Shown here one piece after another: positions 35,873 to 43,922 of a DNA stretch of 64,000 nt. Under the pieces are notes generated by a model. The model was not told the origin of the DNA and ran no database searches. It saw nothing but the letters and a program-made list of their open reading frames with translations. The position numbers were made by a program, and so were the translations under genes. The stretch is from Marisediminitalea lipolytica (GTDB taxonomy: Bacteria; Pseudomonadota; Gammaproteobacteria; Enterobacterales; Alteromonadaceae): the NCBI RefSeq assembly GCF_001758465.1, contig NZ_MJIC01000014.1, forward strand, positions 339,823 to 403,822, given 5' to 3'. Within the stretch, counting starts at the first letter, position 1. Every line of letters starts with the position of its first letter.

Positions 35873-36328
35873 GTGTTGAAAAATATAGGATTTAATTTTA
35901 CAACCAATGACTTTAGATATTGCGTGCTTGAGAAAAATGGAGCCGCTGTTGCATTCGTTGAGAAGGACAAAATCAGTTATCCTAAAGCACTTGATGTGGC
36001 ATCTACCGCCGGGTGGCTTGAGACCCAGATTGGCCTGCTACTTGATAAGCATACTCCGAATGCAGTTGGCTATAAATTGCCATTAACGCATAGTTCAACA
36101 AAGCCAATTCAGAATTCTATCTTCCCACTCGGAATTTTAAATCTGTGTTGTAATAAGAAAAATATCTCAATCGCTCATTTTACCAGTCAAGGTATAAATG
36201 CAACAAAATTTGGCCTCACCAAAAAAGATGATGTTTATGCCTATGTAGATGCTCATATCGGCCAACATCCTCCATATTGGGATAAGGCGACTAAAGACGC
36301 TGCACTGGTTGCATGGTTTCTGTTATGA
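35873..36328 (+). CDS. RuvC/RNase H-like fold protein, 151 aa, paired with kinase
   Basis: Start is GTG 35873 (or TTG 35876) with AAAGGAAG just upstream; the ATG at 35871 is out of frame and stops at once. The sequence runs like a RuvC-type small resolvase: a strand FRYCVLEKNGAAVAF, then TAGWLETQIGLLLDKHTPNAVGYKL, and an end KDAALVAWFLL that matches the last helix with its acidic residue. The canonical N-terminal Asp is not obvious, so catalysis is uncertain. It overlaps the kinase gene by 4 bp, implying joint action. The fold call is by eye. Confidence 0.5.
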   Translation: MLKNIGFNFTTNDFRYCVLEKNGAAVAFVEKDKISYPKALDVASTAGWLETQIGLLLDKHTPNAVGYKLPLTHSSTKPIQNSIFPLGILNLCCNKKNISIAHFTSQGINATKFGLTKKDDVYAYVDAHIGQHPPYWDKATKDAALVAWFLL

Positions 36329-37341
36329 AAAAGCCTGACAAAATCAGAAAATTTGATGTTGTTGATTTTTTAGGAAATGGGAATTTTGGTTTTGTATTTC
36401 AAGCCTATGACCCTCTCCTGAAAGCTGACAGGGCAATAAAGCTAATAAAAGTTCCAAAACCTGAAAAGTTTGTGGAAGCCGTTAAAGAAGCTCAAACACT
36501 GGAAGCTTGTAGGCACAAGCATATAGTTGACGTGAAAGAGGTTGATGTCTTCGTCTATGAAGGAACTCCATGCGTATACATAGCTATGGAATATTTGGCG
36601 AAAGGCTCAATTCAAAAGCATCTAGAGAGTCGATTTATTTCTATCCAAGATTCGCTGAGGATCGTATCTGAAGCTCTTTTGGGTTTAGAGCATGCCCATA
36701 ATAGCAATGTGCTTCACAGAGATATTAAGCCTGGAAATATCTTGTTTGGAGATAATGGGGAGGCGAAATTATCAGACTTCGGGTTGGCGCTCGACTATCA
36801 TGTTGACCCTTCAGATACGATGGGTTATCGACCTCACCAGCCATTAGAGGTCATAGAAGGTAATCCTATGGATAAACTTAGCGATGTATACGCTATGGGT
36901 ATTACCTTGTTTCGACTCATAAACAATATTCCCGAGGTTGAATTCAACTTTACAACAGTTGATGAGTGGCATGCAGCTGTAAAAGCCAATAAGTATCCAG
37001 AACGGTGCTATCAGCCTCATATCTCAAGAAAAATAAAGACGGTTATAAACAAAGCTATTAACAATGATCCTAGAAAGCGGTTTCAAAGTGCAAGTGAGTT
37101 CAGGCAAGCATTAGAAAAGATTGGCATTCCTATTGATTGGCGGCCAATTGATGATGACTCATGGGTGGGAACTGGGATTAATGGTGAAAGCTTTGAGCTG
37201 CAAAAACAACGCAAAAGGAATGGATGGATTATTGAATATAAAAAAAATGGAAGAAAAGTGAAAGAAAATTGCTACAAAGAATTGTCTGATAGCCAGGTAG
37301 GTTTGGAGTTCTTCAAAATAATTAGTTCAAGCAATGCATAA
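36325..37341 (+). CDS. eukaryotic-like serine/threonine protein kinase, 338 aa
   Basis: All kinase landmarks are present: glycine loop GNGNFGFV (about 16-23), AIKLI lysine (about 39), catalytic loop HRDIKPGN (about 131), DFG magnesium loop (about 152), and a helical C-lobe. About 60 residues after the kinase domain are basic (KQRKRNGWIIEYKKNGRK), perhaps a nucleic-acid or substrate-binding tail. No membrane segment or PASTA repeat is present, so it is cytosolic. ATG 36325 overlaps the previous stop (ATGA). Its own stop is the first base triplet of an attC-like site, as in integron cassettes. Confidence 0.85.
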   Translation: MKKPDKIRKFDVVDFLGNGNFGFVFQAYDPLLKADRAIKLIKVPKPEKFVEAVKEAQTLEACRHKHIVDVKEVDVFVYEGTPCVYIAMEYLAKGSIQKHLESRFISIQDSLRIVSEALLGLEHAHNSNVLHRDIKPGNILFGDNGEAKLSDFGLALDYHVDPSDTMGYRPHQPLEVIEGNPMDKLSDVYAMGITLFRLINNIPEVEFNFTTVDEWHAAVKANKYPERCYQPHISRKIKTVINKAINNDPRKRFQSASEFRQALEKIGIPIDWRPIDDDSWVGTGINGESFELQKQRKRNGWIIEYKKNGRKVKENCYKELSDSQVGLEFFKIISSSNA

Positions 37342-37407
37342 CAAACGCATGTTGTCGGTCTGGTTTTACGCTACACTCCAAACCAGCCGCAAATGCGGTC
37401 GTTAAAT
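37339..37407 (+). repeat. integron attC-like recombination site
   Basis: Arms TAACAAACGCAT (37339-37350) and ATGCGGTCGTTA (37393-37404) pair imperfectly, the latter within GTTAAAT, which fits the GTTRRRY core. Inner arms CTGGTTT (37360-37366) and AAACCAG (37380-37386), plus CGG/CCG and TTG/CAA, extend the stem. Three bases (37351, 37355, 37359) stay unpaired on the same side, the extrahelical bases typical of attC. It overlaps the kinase stop codon, as cassette sites do. No integron integrase is present in the window. Confidence 0.65.
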
Positions 37408-37561
37408 GTCCGTTACTTGTCTTTAACTGACTATCAAATAGCGATTAGAGATTTCAGCTATTAGTTCAAATCAGTCTTCCATAAATAGCCAATACATGTT
37501 CGTTCATTAACGAGTGGTAGGTTCGGCAAAGGCGTGAATCTTAAAACAGACGAACTTAGGT

Positions 37562-37604
37562 TAATTCTCCTTTGGTGACGCTTTATAGCCAAAAAGGAGA
37601 ATTA
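37562..37604 (+). promoter_or_regulatory. hairpin burying the ribosome binding site of the 37607 gene
   Basis: TAATTCTCCTTT (37562-37573) pairs with AAAGGAGAATTA (37593-37604), and GG (37574-37575) with CC (37589-37590). The second arm contains the AAGGAG site of the gene starting at 37607. The stem is 12 perfect pairs plus 2, so translation should depend on opening it. Confidence 0.6.
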
Positions 37605-37606
37605 CT

Positions 37607-37930
37607 ATGACCAAAACTTTACACTCATTCACTGTATCTAAAATTTTAGATGAACTATCCCGACTTTTTGTCGACCATGAATATGAAATAGACGAGCTTA
37701 GGTTAGAGGATGATCAACAATCCTGTGATCTCTTGCTCAGTATATTGCTACGTCAGTGTGCTGATGATTCTAGAGAGCGTTATCCATTTCTTAAAGATTT
37801 GAGTGGCTTACTATGTTCTCACGATCTCTTTAAAACGGAATTAAAATTTCAAGATCTAGAGTATCTGAATCTGGTTTATGACGATGAGCAAAATCAAATT
37901 AATGACCCAGAAGAATTATTGAGATCGTAG
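37607..37930 (+). CDS. hypothetical protein, 107 aa
   Basis: The ATG lies 7 bases after an AAGGAG site. The product is acidic and helical (LDELSRLFVDHEYEIDELRLEDD), with no membrane part or known motif. It is the last protein gene before the tRNA junction and follows the attC-like site by about 200 bp, so it may have entered as a separate cassette or element gene. Nothing in sequence shows its function. Confidence 0.55.
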   Translation: MTKTLHSFTVSKILDELSRLFVDHEYEIDELRLEDDQQSCDLLLSILLRQCADDSRERYPFLKDLSGLLCSHDLFKTELKFQDLEYLNLVYDDEQNQINDPEELLRS

Positions 37931-37950
37931 AGTTCCGTTTGTTTCCGAGA

Positions 37951-38020
37951 TTGTTCCACTGAATTACTGACTTGTTCCACTGACTTTGCTAGTATCCAAA
38001 GTGGAACAAAAGTGGAACAG
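37951..38020. repeat. four GTTCCACT repeats next to the tRNA; candidate integrase arm sites
   Basis: TTGTTCCACTGA occurs at 37951-37962 and 37972-37983. AGTGGAACAA (38000-38009) and AGTGGAACAG (38011-38020) are the same motif reversed. Two direct plus two inverted copies within 70 bp, 54 bp from a tRNA 3' end, look like integrase or excisionase arm sites at an island junction. Confidence 0.55.
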
Positions 38021-38073
38021 AAATCCCTAAAGTCTCTCTAAGTTGTTGATTTAATTGGTTTTTATTTTGTAAA

Positions 38074-38150
38074 TGGTGGCCCCACCTGGACTCGAACCAG
38101 GGACCTAACGATTATGAGTCGTGTGCTCTAACCAACTGAGCTATAGGGCC
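38074..38150 (-). tRNA. tRNA with CAU anticodon, probably tRNA-Ile2 (lysidine-modified)
   Basis: A complete 77-base tRNA with encoded CCA end on the minus strand: acceptor GGCCCTA/TGGGGCC, D arm GCTCAGTTGG, anticodon loop CTCATAA, T arm GGTTCGAGTCC. The anticodon stem CGACT/AATCG and acceptor GGCCC resemble the isoleucine-2 tRNA rather than elongator Met, so the charged amino acid is likely Ile after TilS modification; automated calls may say Met. The 3' end faces the island. Confidence 0.9.
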
Positions 38151-38428
38151 ATTGTTGCGTGAAACGCAGAATATGCGTGGTTGATTAACCAAGCGCGCGC
38201 AAGTATAAGCAGTTTTTTGGTCGTTGTCACCCCATGTGGCGATTACTTGATGTTTTCTTATACTGATCAATACTTGGGGCAGGTATACAAAGTTGCTGAA
38301 TAATCGCTGGGCAACGTTAAAGCTCGGGCGGTGGCTATAGCTTAGTGCAAATATCTTAATAGTCTGCTATCTTTCAGCTACTTATACTAAAACAAGTCTT
38401 TATTCGGCATTTGAGTTGGGAGATAACA

Positions 38429-38758
38429 ATGACTGAAAAGCCCTATTTGGTCAGTGGCCGTAATACCATCATCCACAAAATTCGTAAATTTGATTTATTA
38501 CTGATCAATGGTAACGATGATCCGGCGGTAGTGGTTAACTACAAAGGCATAAAGGAATATACCGGTAAAATCCCGGATAATAAGCGGGAAGCAAAAATGA
38601 TGGATATGGAACTGGTAGACGTAACCAGTAGTGAAGTATTTGGCGATGAGAAAACGCTGATTTTTATTCAAACGCTTAACGGTAAAGAATACAAAGTGGA
38701 TTACTCTAAAAAGGGCACTTCGCTGTTTATTCGTGTGCATCAGGACAGCATTTTCTAA
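38429..38758 (+). CDS. hypothetical protein, 109 aa
   Basis: ATG 38429 is preferred because GGGAG lies 7 bases upstream; an in-frame TTG six codons earlier has no site. The product is small, mixed alpha/beta (TIIHKIRKFDLLLING), highly charged, and carries no membrane segment. No family is recognised. It is the first gene on the core side of the tRNA, and is convergent with the NlpC/P60-like gene across a region with a 10-bp inverted repeat. Confidence 0.6.
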   Translation: MTEKPYLVSGRNTIIHKIRKFDLLLINGNDDPAVVVNYKGIKEYTGKIPDNKREAKMMDMELVDVTSSEVFGDEKTLIFIQTLNGKEYKVDYSKKGTSLFIRVHQDSIF

Positions 38759-38775
38759 GCACCAGATGGTGCCCT

Positions 38776-38807
38776 GTTGGTAGTATTTCAGATTAAGTAC
38801 TACCAAC
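38776..38807. terminator. inverted repeat between convergent genes
   Basis: GTTGGTAGTA and TACTACCAAC are perfect 10-bp arms around 12 bases, lying between converging genes. There is no T run, so it is a weak candidate terminator. A smaller GCACC/GGTGC hairpin lies just before it at 38759-38772. Confidence 0.4.
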
Positions 38808-38839
38808 CAGACAGCCGGCTCTGGCGGTAATTGTTTTAT

Positions 38840-39502
38840 TTAGCCTAAATTTCCCCACCCAAACGGATCCTGCGAATTATACCCTGTAATAACCCGGCGT
38901 TTTCCTTTTAACTGCACGTAGCGTGGTTGATAGATGGAAAACTGACAAATATCCTTTGGCGTGGTTTCTGACGGATTAAGCTCACTTACAATACCAGCCT
39001 GATTAAGTCCTTCGGCCACCAGTTCAGAGCAAAACCAGCGGTTAAATTTTTTGCGATTGTAAGTTATCCAGTTAAACCAGCGGTGATCATCAAAAACATC
39101 AATGGCTGCGCCAAACAGCTGCCAGATATCGTAGGACTTACCCATTTGTTCGGCCAAAAAGTCGTGGAACGTATGCCACTGCTGATGCAACTGCTGTTTT
39201 GCTTCGCTATGCAGTGGTAACCACCATACATCGCCTTTGTAGTGTTTAATTCGCTCACCCACGTAGTTATGCATTACGCCCTTTTTACCTTTGATGGAAG
39301 TGGCTTCAATCATGGTGAGATCGCTGGCTGTCGAGATGGAGCGATTATCGGTAGGTACGTCGATAACCATTGCTGTATGGGTTACTACAGAGCGGGTAGT
39401 AAATTTGGTCCAGCGCGAGAATAAGCTGGTACCGCCAAAGGCAATGATATCTCCGGGTTCAATGAGGTGTTTAATTTCCTCATAGGGTTGTTCACTAAGC
39501 AT
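38840..39502 (-). CDS. NlpC/P60-superfamily protein, permuted papain-fold (YiiX/YebB-like)
   Basis: The 220-residue protein contains the permuted papain-type layout: PGDIIAFGG near the start, VVTHTAMVID with the catalytic His (about 42), and later WFCSELVAEGL with the catalytic Cys (about 162). Members cleave amide or ester bonds in peptidoglycan or lipids; the exact substrate is unknown. No signal peptide is seen, so it is cytosolic or handled by a partner. It stands alone. Confidence 0.78.
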   Translation of the reverse strand: MLSEQPYEEIKHLIEPGDIIAFGGTSLFSRWTKFTTRSVVTHTAMVIDVPTDNRSISTASDLTMIEATSIKGKKGVMHNYVGERIKHYKGDVWWLPLHSEAKQQLHQQWHTFHDFLAEQMGKSYDIWQLFGAAIDVFDDHRWFNWITYNRKKFNRWFCSELVAEGLNQAGIVSELNPSETTPKDICQFSIYQPRYVQLKGKRRVITGYNSQDPFGWGNLG

Positions 39503-39801
39503 GCTATTCCTTTTCCTGCTTGGTTTACTGATGTGTTGTGCGGCCTTGTTCTGTTTTCACGTACTCCTTGCTCGTGAATGAAACGGGGAATGTTACAAAG
39601 TGTGTGATACACACGATTAACAATCGGGGAAGAAGGACCGGTTAACTGCATTTATATCCCTTTTGTCGCAAAATCTCAAATACACGTAAATTAACGCTTT
39701 GCAGGCAACCTTTTGGCCTTGCCAACCTACTGTATTAGGGCGAACTGGAAGAACCCGGCTGTATCTTCCCGTCGTGTCGGCGAATTTAAGAGGATAGTGT
39801 C

Positions 39802-40140
39802 ATGCAAAAAGTTAATAGTGTTATTCGTTCTGCCTGGTTAGCAGGTTCTGCGTTACTGGTGGCAGCAGGAAGTGTTTCTTCGGTTCAGGCTGCGGCGCTG
39901 GACAGTCATGTTGAAAGTAAATTAATTGCCGTATGTAAGGCAATTAAAGCTGACAGTCGCATAGACTTGCAGCGGGCAGTTAAAGATAGCGGCATCAGTT
40001 ATCACCGTCTGGCCGATGGTCTGGTGTGTAACGGTATGGATATGTACACCTTTGCCATGCAGCACGAAGCGCAAAGTACTGGTGCCATCATTGCTCGCCG
40101 TACGGATCTCGACGAACGCAGCCTGACGGCAAGAAAGTAA
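39802..40140 (+). CDS. DUF3718 family protein, 112 aa
   Basis: An Alteromonas/Shewanella-type small exported protein. It has a signal peptide (SAWLAGSALLVAAGSVSSVQA, cleavage about residue 31) and two Cys (VCKAIKAD and GLVCNGMDMYTFAMQH) as in DUF3718. Function is unknown. A GAGG site precedes the ATG, and a rho-independent terminator follows at 40174-40199. Confidence 0.82.
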   Translation: MQKVNSVIRSAWLAGSALLVAAGSVSSVQAAALDSHVESKLIAVCKAIKADSRIDLQRAVKDSGISYHRLADGLVCNGMDMYTFAMQHEAQSTGAIIARRTDLDERSLTARK

Positions 40141-40173
40141 GTTTTTATTAGGTTTAAATGCCTCCCTGGGCTT

Positions 40174-40199
40174 GGGCTGTGGTCACACAGTCCTTTTTT
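40174..40199 (+). terminator. rho-independent terminator of the DUF3718 gene
   Basis: GGGCTGTG and CACAGTCC pair (one G-T) around GTCA, followed by TTTTTT. It ends 11 bp before the LytTR gene start, which argues against any longer start for that gene. Confidence 0.8.
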
Positions 40200-40210
40200 C
40201 GGAGACTGAT

Positions 40211-41071
40211 ATGGCAGCGTTACCGTCAGAGCAGTGTGATTTAGTGCGTTTTGTGGCTAAACCTGGCGCAGATACTGAAGCGTTCAGGCAGTGTTTAATT
40301 AGCCACTCAATATCTCCCGTTGACTGGCAGGTATGCCCGGATCTTTGTTCGGGGTTACTGGAAAATCTGATTAACCAATATCAGTCTGGCACAAGTCAAA
40401 CCCTGACTATCGGTATCGTTGTGGTTGATTCGGCCTCGTTGAATGAGCTTGAGGGGTTAATCAGCCCGGAAATTATCAGCGTAATGTGCGGCAGAACAAA
40501 TCAGGATGCACTTAAGGCATTTAACGCGGGGATTGATTCGTTTTTTTGTCTGTCGGCAGATGTCACGGCGAAAAAGAGGCAAATTCAGCAGTTGATAAAG
40601 CAGTATCGGGCGCTGACTGAAACGATAAAATGGCGGCTAGCCAGTGAAAATCTGGCCCGGCAGCGAGCGTGCTCACTGGCGCAGCTGATCAACAAATTAC
40701 ATCAGCAAAAAAGCGGCGTTGTTCCGCCAACCCCACAAATTGCCCTGCGATGCGGTGCTCAATGGCAAAATGTGAGCCTCGAAAGCATCCGTTATGTTGA
40801 GGCCGCGGGCGACTACATGTGCGTATACACTCAGGAAGAAAACCTGATCGTGCGTTCAACCTTAACCGAGCTGTCTCAGCGGCTACCGGCGGATCTGTTT
40901 ACCCGGGTTAATCGCTCAGTGATTGTTAATACACGGTTTGTTAAACGTCTGATAGCGCTGAATGCACGGGTAAGTTATGTTGAACTGACCGACGGCAGCA
41001 AAATAAAAATCAGTCGGCGATTAATGCCGCGCTGCAGTCAGCAGCTGGATTTAAGCCTGTCACAGCCATAA
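40211..41071 (+). CDS. LytTR-domain DNA-binding regulator, 286 aa
   Basis: The C-terminal 100 residues form a LytTR domain: IRYVEAAGDYMCVYT, LIVRSTLTELSQRLP and FTRVNRSVIVNTRFV. The N-terminal part resembles a degenerate receiver or unrelated regulator fold with no clear phospho-Asp triad. ATG 40211 has GGAG 6 bases upstream; longer in-frame starts would run through the terminator at 40174-40199. The next genes are lrgA and lrgB, whose expression LytTR regulators often control, so it may regulate them. Confidence 0.82.
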   Translation: MAALPSEQCDLVRFVAKPGADTEAFRQCLISHSISPVDWQVCPDLCSGLLENLINQYQSGTSQTLTIGIVVVDSASLNELEGLISPEIISVMCGRTNQDALKAFNAGIDSFFCLSADVTAKKRQIQQLIKQYRALTETIKWRLASENLARQRACSLAQLINKLHQQKSGVVPPTPQIALRCGAQWQNVSLESIRYVEAAGDYMCVYTQEENLIVRSTLTELSQRLPADLFTRVNRSVIVNTRFVKRLIALNARVSYVELTDGSKIKISRRLMPRCSQQLDLSLSQP

Positions 41072-41183
41072 CCGGTATTTTTTAGACTAATCCCGCAGAT
41101 AAGTGCTTACAACTGAAGTCGGCTAGTGGTTTAACCGCATCCTCGGTATTATCAGAGCTTTATGGATAAGCGGAGCATTGTGG

Positions 41184-41546
41184 GTGCATATAATGTCCAC
41201 GGTTACGGGTTGGCTGATTATTACGGGTTGCTATTTGCTGGGAGAGTTTATTGTGCAGATGGCCAGTATTCCGCTGCCGGGGGCCCTGATTGGGTTGTTG
41301 TTATTACTCGCTGGCCTCTTACTGCGCCAGCGTCCGGCGGTAGCCATTAGCCGTGGGGCGCAGCCTTTACTTACCCACATGTCGGTTTTGTTTGTGCCGG
41401 CGGTTATCGGCGTTGGTTTGTTTTGGGATGAAGTACGTCAAAACGCCTTAGGTATCACGCTGGCCCTGGTTGCCACCACCATTATTGCGCTGGGCTTTAC
41501 GGCCTGGGTTGCGCAGTATTTAATGCACCGCAAGGAACAGCGCTAA
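41184..41546 (+). CDS. lrgA: LrgA/CidA-family holin-like membrane protein
   Basis: About 120 residues with four membrane helices (GWLIITGCYLLGEFIVQM, GALIGLLLLLAGLLL and two later) and the family motif IPLPGALIGLLLL. Such proteins help control murein hydrolase activity and, in other bacteria, pyruvate export. GTG 41184 fits the CGGAG site at 8 bases; ATG 41193, three codons in, is an alternative. The stop meets the next start, so lrgA and lrgB are co-translated. Confidence 0.88.
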   Translation: MHIMSTVTGWLIITGCYLLGEFIVQMASIPLPGALIGLLLLLAGLLLRQRPAVAISRGAQPLLTHMSVLFVPAVIGVGLFWDEVRQNALGITLALVATTIIALGFTAWVAQYLMHRKEQR

Positions 41547-42286
41547 TGCTGCGGGCAGAGTTAGCAATCTCCTACATTATCGAGCGCATGGGCGAAGTGC
41601 TGGTTAGCACCGCTTCCACAGATGGCGTGTTCTGGTTAGTCATCACTTTGCTGGCTTATGCCGTCGCGTTAAAAGTATTTCGTGCATTGAGTGGTCATCC
41701 GTTAGTGCACCCGCTTACCATTACCAGCTGTATTGTTGGCCTGGTGATGTGGCTGTCGGATGCTTCTGCCGGCTCCTATCGTGAAAACGCGGCATTATTG
41801 CAGTGGTTGTTAGGCCCTGCCACGGTGGCGTTGGCTGTACCTATGTTTAATCAGTGGCAAAAAATTCGTCAGTTGGGTGCGCCGCTTATAATCAGCGTGG
41901 CCGTGGGCGGCATAGTTGCGCCATTACTGGCCTGGGGCGTGATTTATTTAACCAGTGCGCCGCTGGCTATTCAGATGACCATGCTGGTTAAATCCATCAC
42001 CAGCCCGTTGGCTATGGAAACCGGCGCGGCTATTGGCGGTATTCCGGCGTTAGCCGCAGTGTTTGTTATTCTTACCGGTATAGTGGGGGCGCTGGCTGCA
42101 CCGCTAACCTATCGTACATTAGCGGTTACCTTACCCGAGGCGCAAGGCGTTGCTCTGGGCGCGGTTTGTCATGCGGTAGGTACGTCTAAAGCCCTGCAAA
42201 TGGGCGAGGTGCAGGGGGCTTTAGCCACCGTTGGGCTTGGTCTTAACGGTATTTTAACGGCTATTATCCTGCCTCTTTTCTTCTAA
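41546..42286 (+). CDS. lrgB: LrgB/CidB-family membrane protein
   Basis: The 246-residue, multi-helix membrane protein has the typical LrgB core: VKSITSPLAMETGAAIGG (about residue 148) and GHAVGTSKA-like GAVCHAVGTSKALQMGE (about 210), plus hydrophobic segments throughout. It pairs with LrgA. The start overlaps the lrgA stop by 1 bp. The LytTR gene upstream probably controls both. Confidence 0.92.
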   Translation: MLRAELAISYIIERMGEVLVSTASTDGVFWLVITLLAYAVALKVFRALSGHPLVHPLTITSCIVGLVMWLSDASAGSYRENAALLQWLLGPATVALAVPMFNQWQKIRQLGAPLIISVAVGGIVAPLLAWGVIYLTSAPLAIQMTMLVKSITSPLAMETGAAIGGIPALAAVFVILTGIVGALAAPLTYRTLAVTLPEAQGVALGAVCHAVGTSKALQMGEVQGALATVGLGLNGILTAIILPLFF

Positions 42287-42429
42287 GTTTTTTCCGGTTC
42301 AGGCTGTTTTTAACCAGCGGCATGTTGCATTAAAAAGGTGCCATTAAGTTTGATTTTTGGCGTCTGACTGCTATTTGTTAAAGAGCGCGTTCCCACAATG
42401 GGCTGGTCGTTTTTTAATTTTGGATAGCT

Positions 42430-43428
42430 ATGTTTTCTGTATTGATTTGTGATGACTCATTGGTGGCCCGTAAACAGGTGGCCAAATGTCTGCCACAAGA
42501 CTGGGAGGTCGCAATTCATTTTGCCAAGCACGGCGGCGAAGCAATAGAGGCGCTAAAGGCTGGCAAAGGGCAGGTGTTGTTACTGGATTTAAATATGCCC
42601 GAGATGGACGGGTATCAAACCCTGGAAGCCATTGGTCAGCTGGGCTTAAAAACCAGTGTTATTGTGGTGTCGGGTGATGTTCAGCCAGAAGCCCACGAGA
42701 GGGTTAAAAAGCTCGGCGCGCTGGAGTTTATTCGTAAGCCGGTAAATGCAGAGGAGCTGCTGGCGGTATTAAGCAAACACGGGCTTATTGATGGGCCGGA
42801 AGAAGCCCCCGAGACTGAGTTTTCTCCACTCGATCCGGATATCCGCGACTGCTATCAGGAAATCACTAATATCGCCATGGGCCGGGCGGGCGATCACCTG
42901 GCCAGAACGCTAAACGTGTTTGTGCATTTGCCTATTCCTAACGTTAATCTTATTGAAGTGTCAGAACTGCACATGCTGCTGTCGGATATCGATAACCACG
43001 AGCGTGTCAGTGCCGTGTGTCAGGGTTTTGTCGGGCCGGGTGTGCAGGGTGAAGCCCTGTGTATTTTGAGCGACTCAAGCCTGGAAGACGTGGCAAAAAT
43101 ATTAAACATTACCGGTGAGGTAGACGACCAGAAGCAACTGGAACTGCTAATGGACGCCGCCAGTATCCTTATTGGTACTTGTTTAAGTGGCATTGCCGAG
43201 CAGCTGGATATTAGTTTTGCCCAGGGCCAGCCAGTGGTGCTGGGGCAGCATCGCAATATTACCGAGATTATTGCTACCAATAAACTTAAATGGAAGCGCA
43301 CGCTGGCCATTGAAATCTCCTACGGACTGGAAGGCTACCAAACCGTTTGTGAACTGCTGTTACTGTTTACCGAAAGCTCAATGGAAACTCTTAATTACAA
43401 ACTGGCCCACCTGCTGGAGGATTTTTAA
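42430..43428 (+). CDS. CheY-like receiver fused to CheC-like phosphatase domain
   Basis: Residues 1-120 are a receiver with Asp pair CDD, phospho-acceptor LLLDLNMPEMDGYQT and conserved Lys in IRKPVN. After a short linker, residues 135-332 match CheC/CheX-type phosphatases (CYQEITNIAMGRAGDHLA, and later LMDAASILIGTCLSGI). Response regulators of this build dephosphorylate CheY-type proteins or adjust their own output. The PAS gene begins at its stop, so they form a pair, likely acting on chemotaxis or surface behaviour. Confidence 0.85.
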   Translation: MFSVLICDDSLVARKQVAKCLPQDWEVAIHFAKHGGEAIEALKAGKGQVLLLDLNMPEMDGYQTLEAIGQLGLKTSVIVVSGDVQPEAHERVKKLGALEFIRKPVNAEELLAVLSKHGLIDGPEEAPETEFSPLDPDIRDCYQEITNIAMGRAGDHLARTLNVFVHLPIPNVNLIEVSELHMLLSDIDNHERVSAVCQGFVGPGVQGEALCILSDSSLEDVAKILNITGEVDDQKQLELLMDAASILIGTCLSGIAEQLDISFAQGQPVVLGQHRNITEIIATNKLKWKRTLAIEISYGLEGYQTVCELLLLFTESSMETLNYKLAHLLEDF

Positions 43429-43922
43429 TGTCTAATGACGCTTTGGACGACATGCTGGAGTTCCATTGGATCATCGATATGCTGCAAACCGTAGATGTGG
43501 GGATTGTGGTGCTGGATCGCGAGTTTAAAATCAAAATGTGGAACGGCTTTATGGAAAGCCACAGTGGCAAACTGCCTTCTGAAGTACGTGATCAATCTTT
43601 ATTCAGTTTGTTTCCGGACATTAATCGTGATTGGTTTGCGCAAAAAGCCAAACCTGTGTTTGAGCTTAAAACCCGTGCTTTTATGTTGTGGGAACAGCGA
43701 CCGTATTTGTTTAAGTTCTCTAATTACCGCCCAATCACCAGCAGCGAACAGTTTATGTATCAGAACATCATTCTGGCTCCTTTGGTTTCTGCCACTGGTA
43801 AGGTAGATAACATCAGCATGATGATTTACGACATGACCGACATTGCCAGCGGCAAAAAGCAGCTCGAAGCACTGCAGGTGACACAAAGCGAAGCGCAGGA
43901 GCGCGGAAGTCGCGGTTCCTGA
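43428..43922 (+). CDS. PAS-domain protein, 164 aa, partner of the receiver-CheC gene
   Basis: A single PAS sensor domain of about 120 residues (MLQTVDVGIVVLDREFKIKM, then MLWEQRPYLFKFSNYRP) with a C-terminal helix (KQLEALQVTQSEAQE) that would carry a signal. No kinase, cyclase or membrane part is seen. The start overlaps the previous stop by one base. It probably feeds the upstream regulator, as similar two-gene pairs do in Vibrio and Shewanella. Confidence 0.8.
   Translation: MSNDALDDMLEFHWIIDMLQTVDVGIVVLDREFKIKMWNGFMESHSGKLPSEVRDQSLFSLFPDINRDWFAQKAKPVFELKTRAFMLWEQRPYLFKFSNYRPITSSEQFMYQNIILAPLVSATGKVDNISMMIYDMTDIASGKKQLEALQVTQSEAQERGSRGS

Noticed and set aside
38074..38150. Elongator tRNA-Met
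   Set aside because: The anticodon is CAU, but the acceptor and anticodon stems resemble the lysidine-type isoleucine tRNA. The choice is likely, not proven.
38074..38150. Direct repeat of the tRNA 3' end as the other attachment site in this window
   Set aside because: Reading for the CTCGAACCAGGG-type sequence elsewhere found no copy; the other end is probably left of position 1.
40172..40210. Earlier TTG start for the LytTR gene
   Set aside because: It would run through the T6 terminator of the DUF3718 gene; ATG 40211 has a good ribosome binding site.
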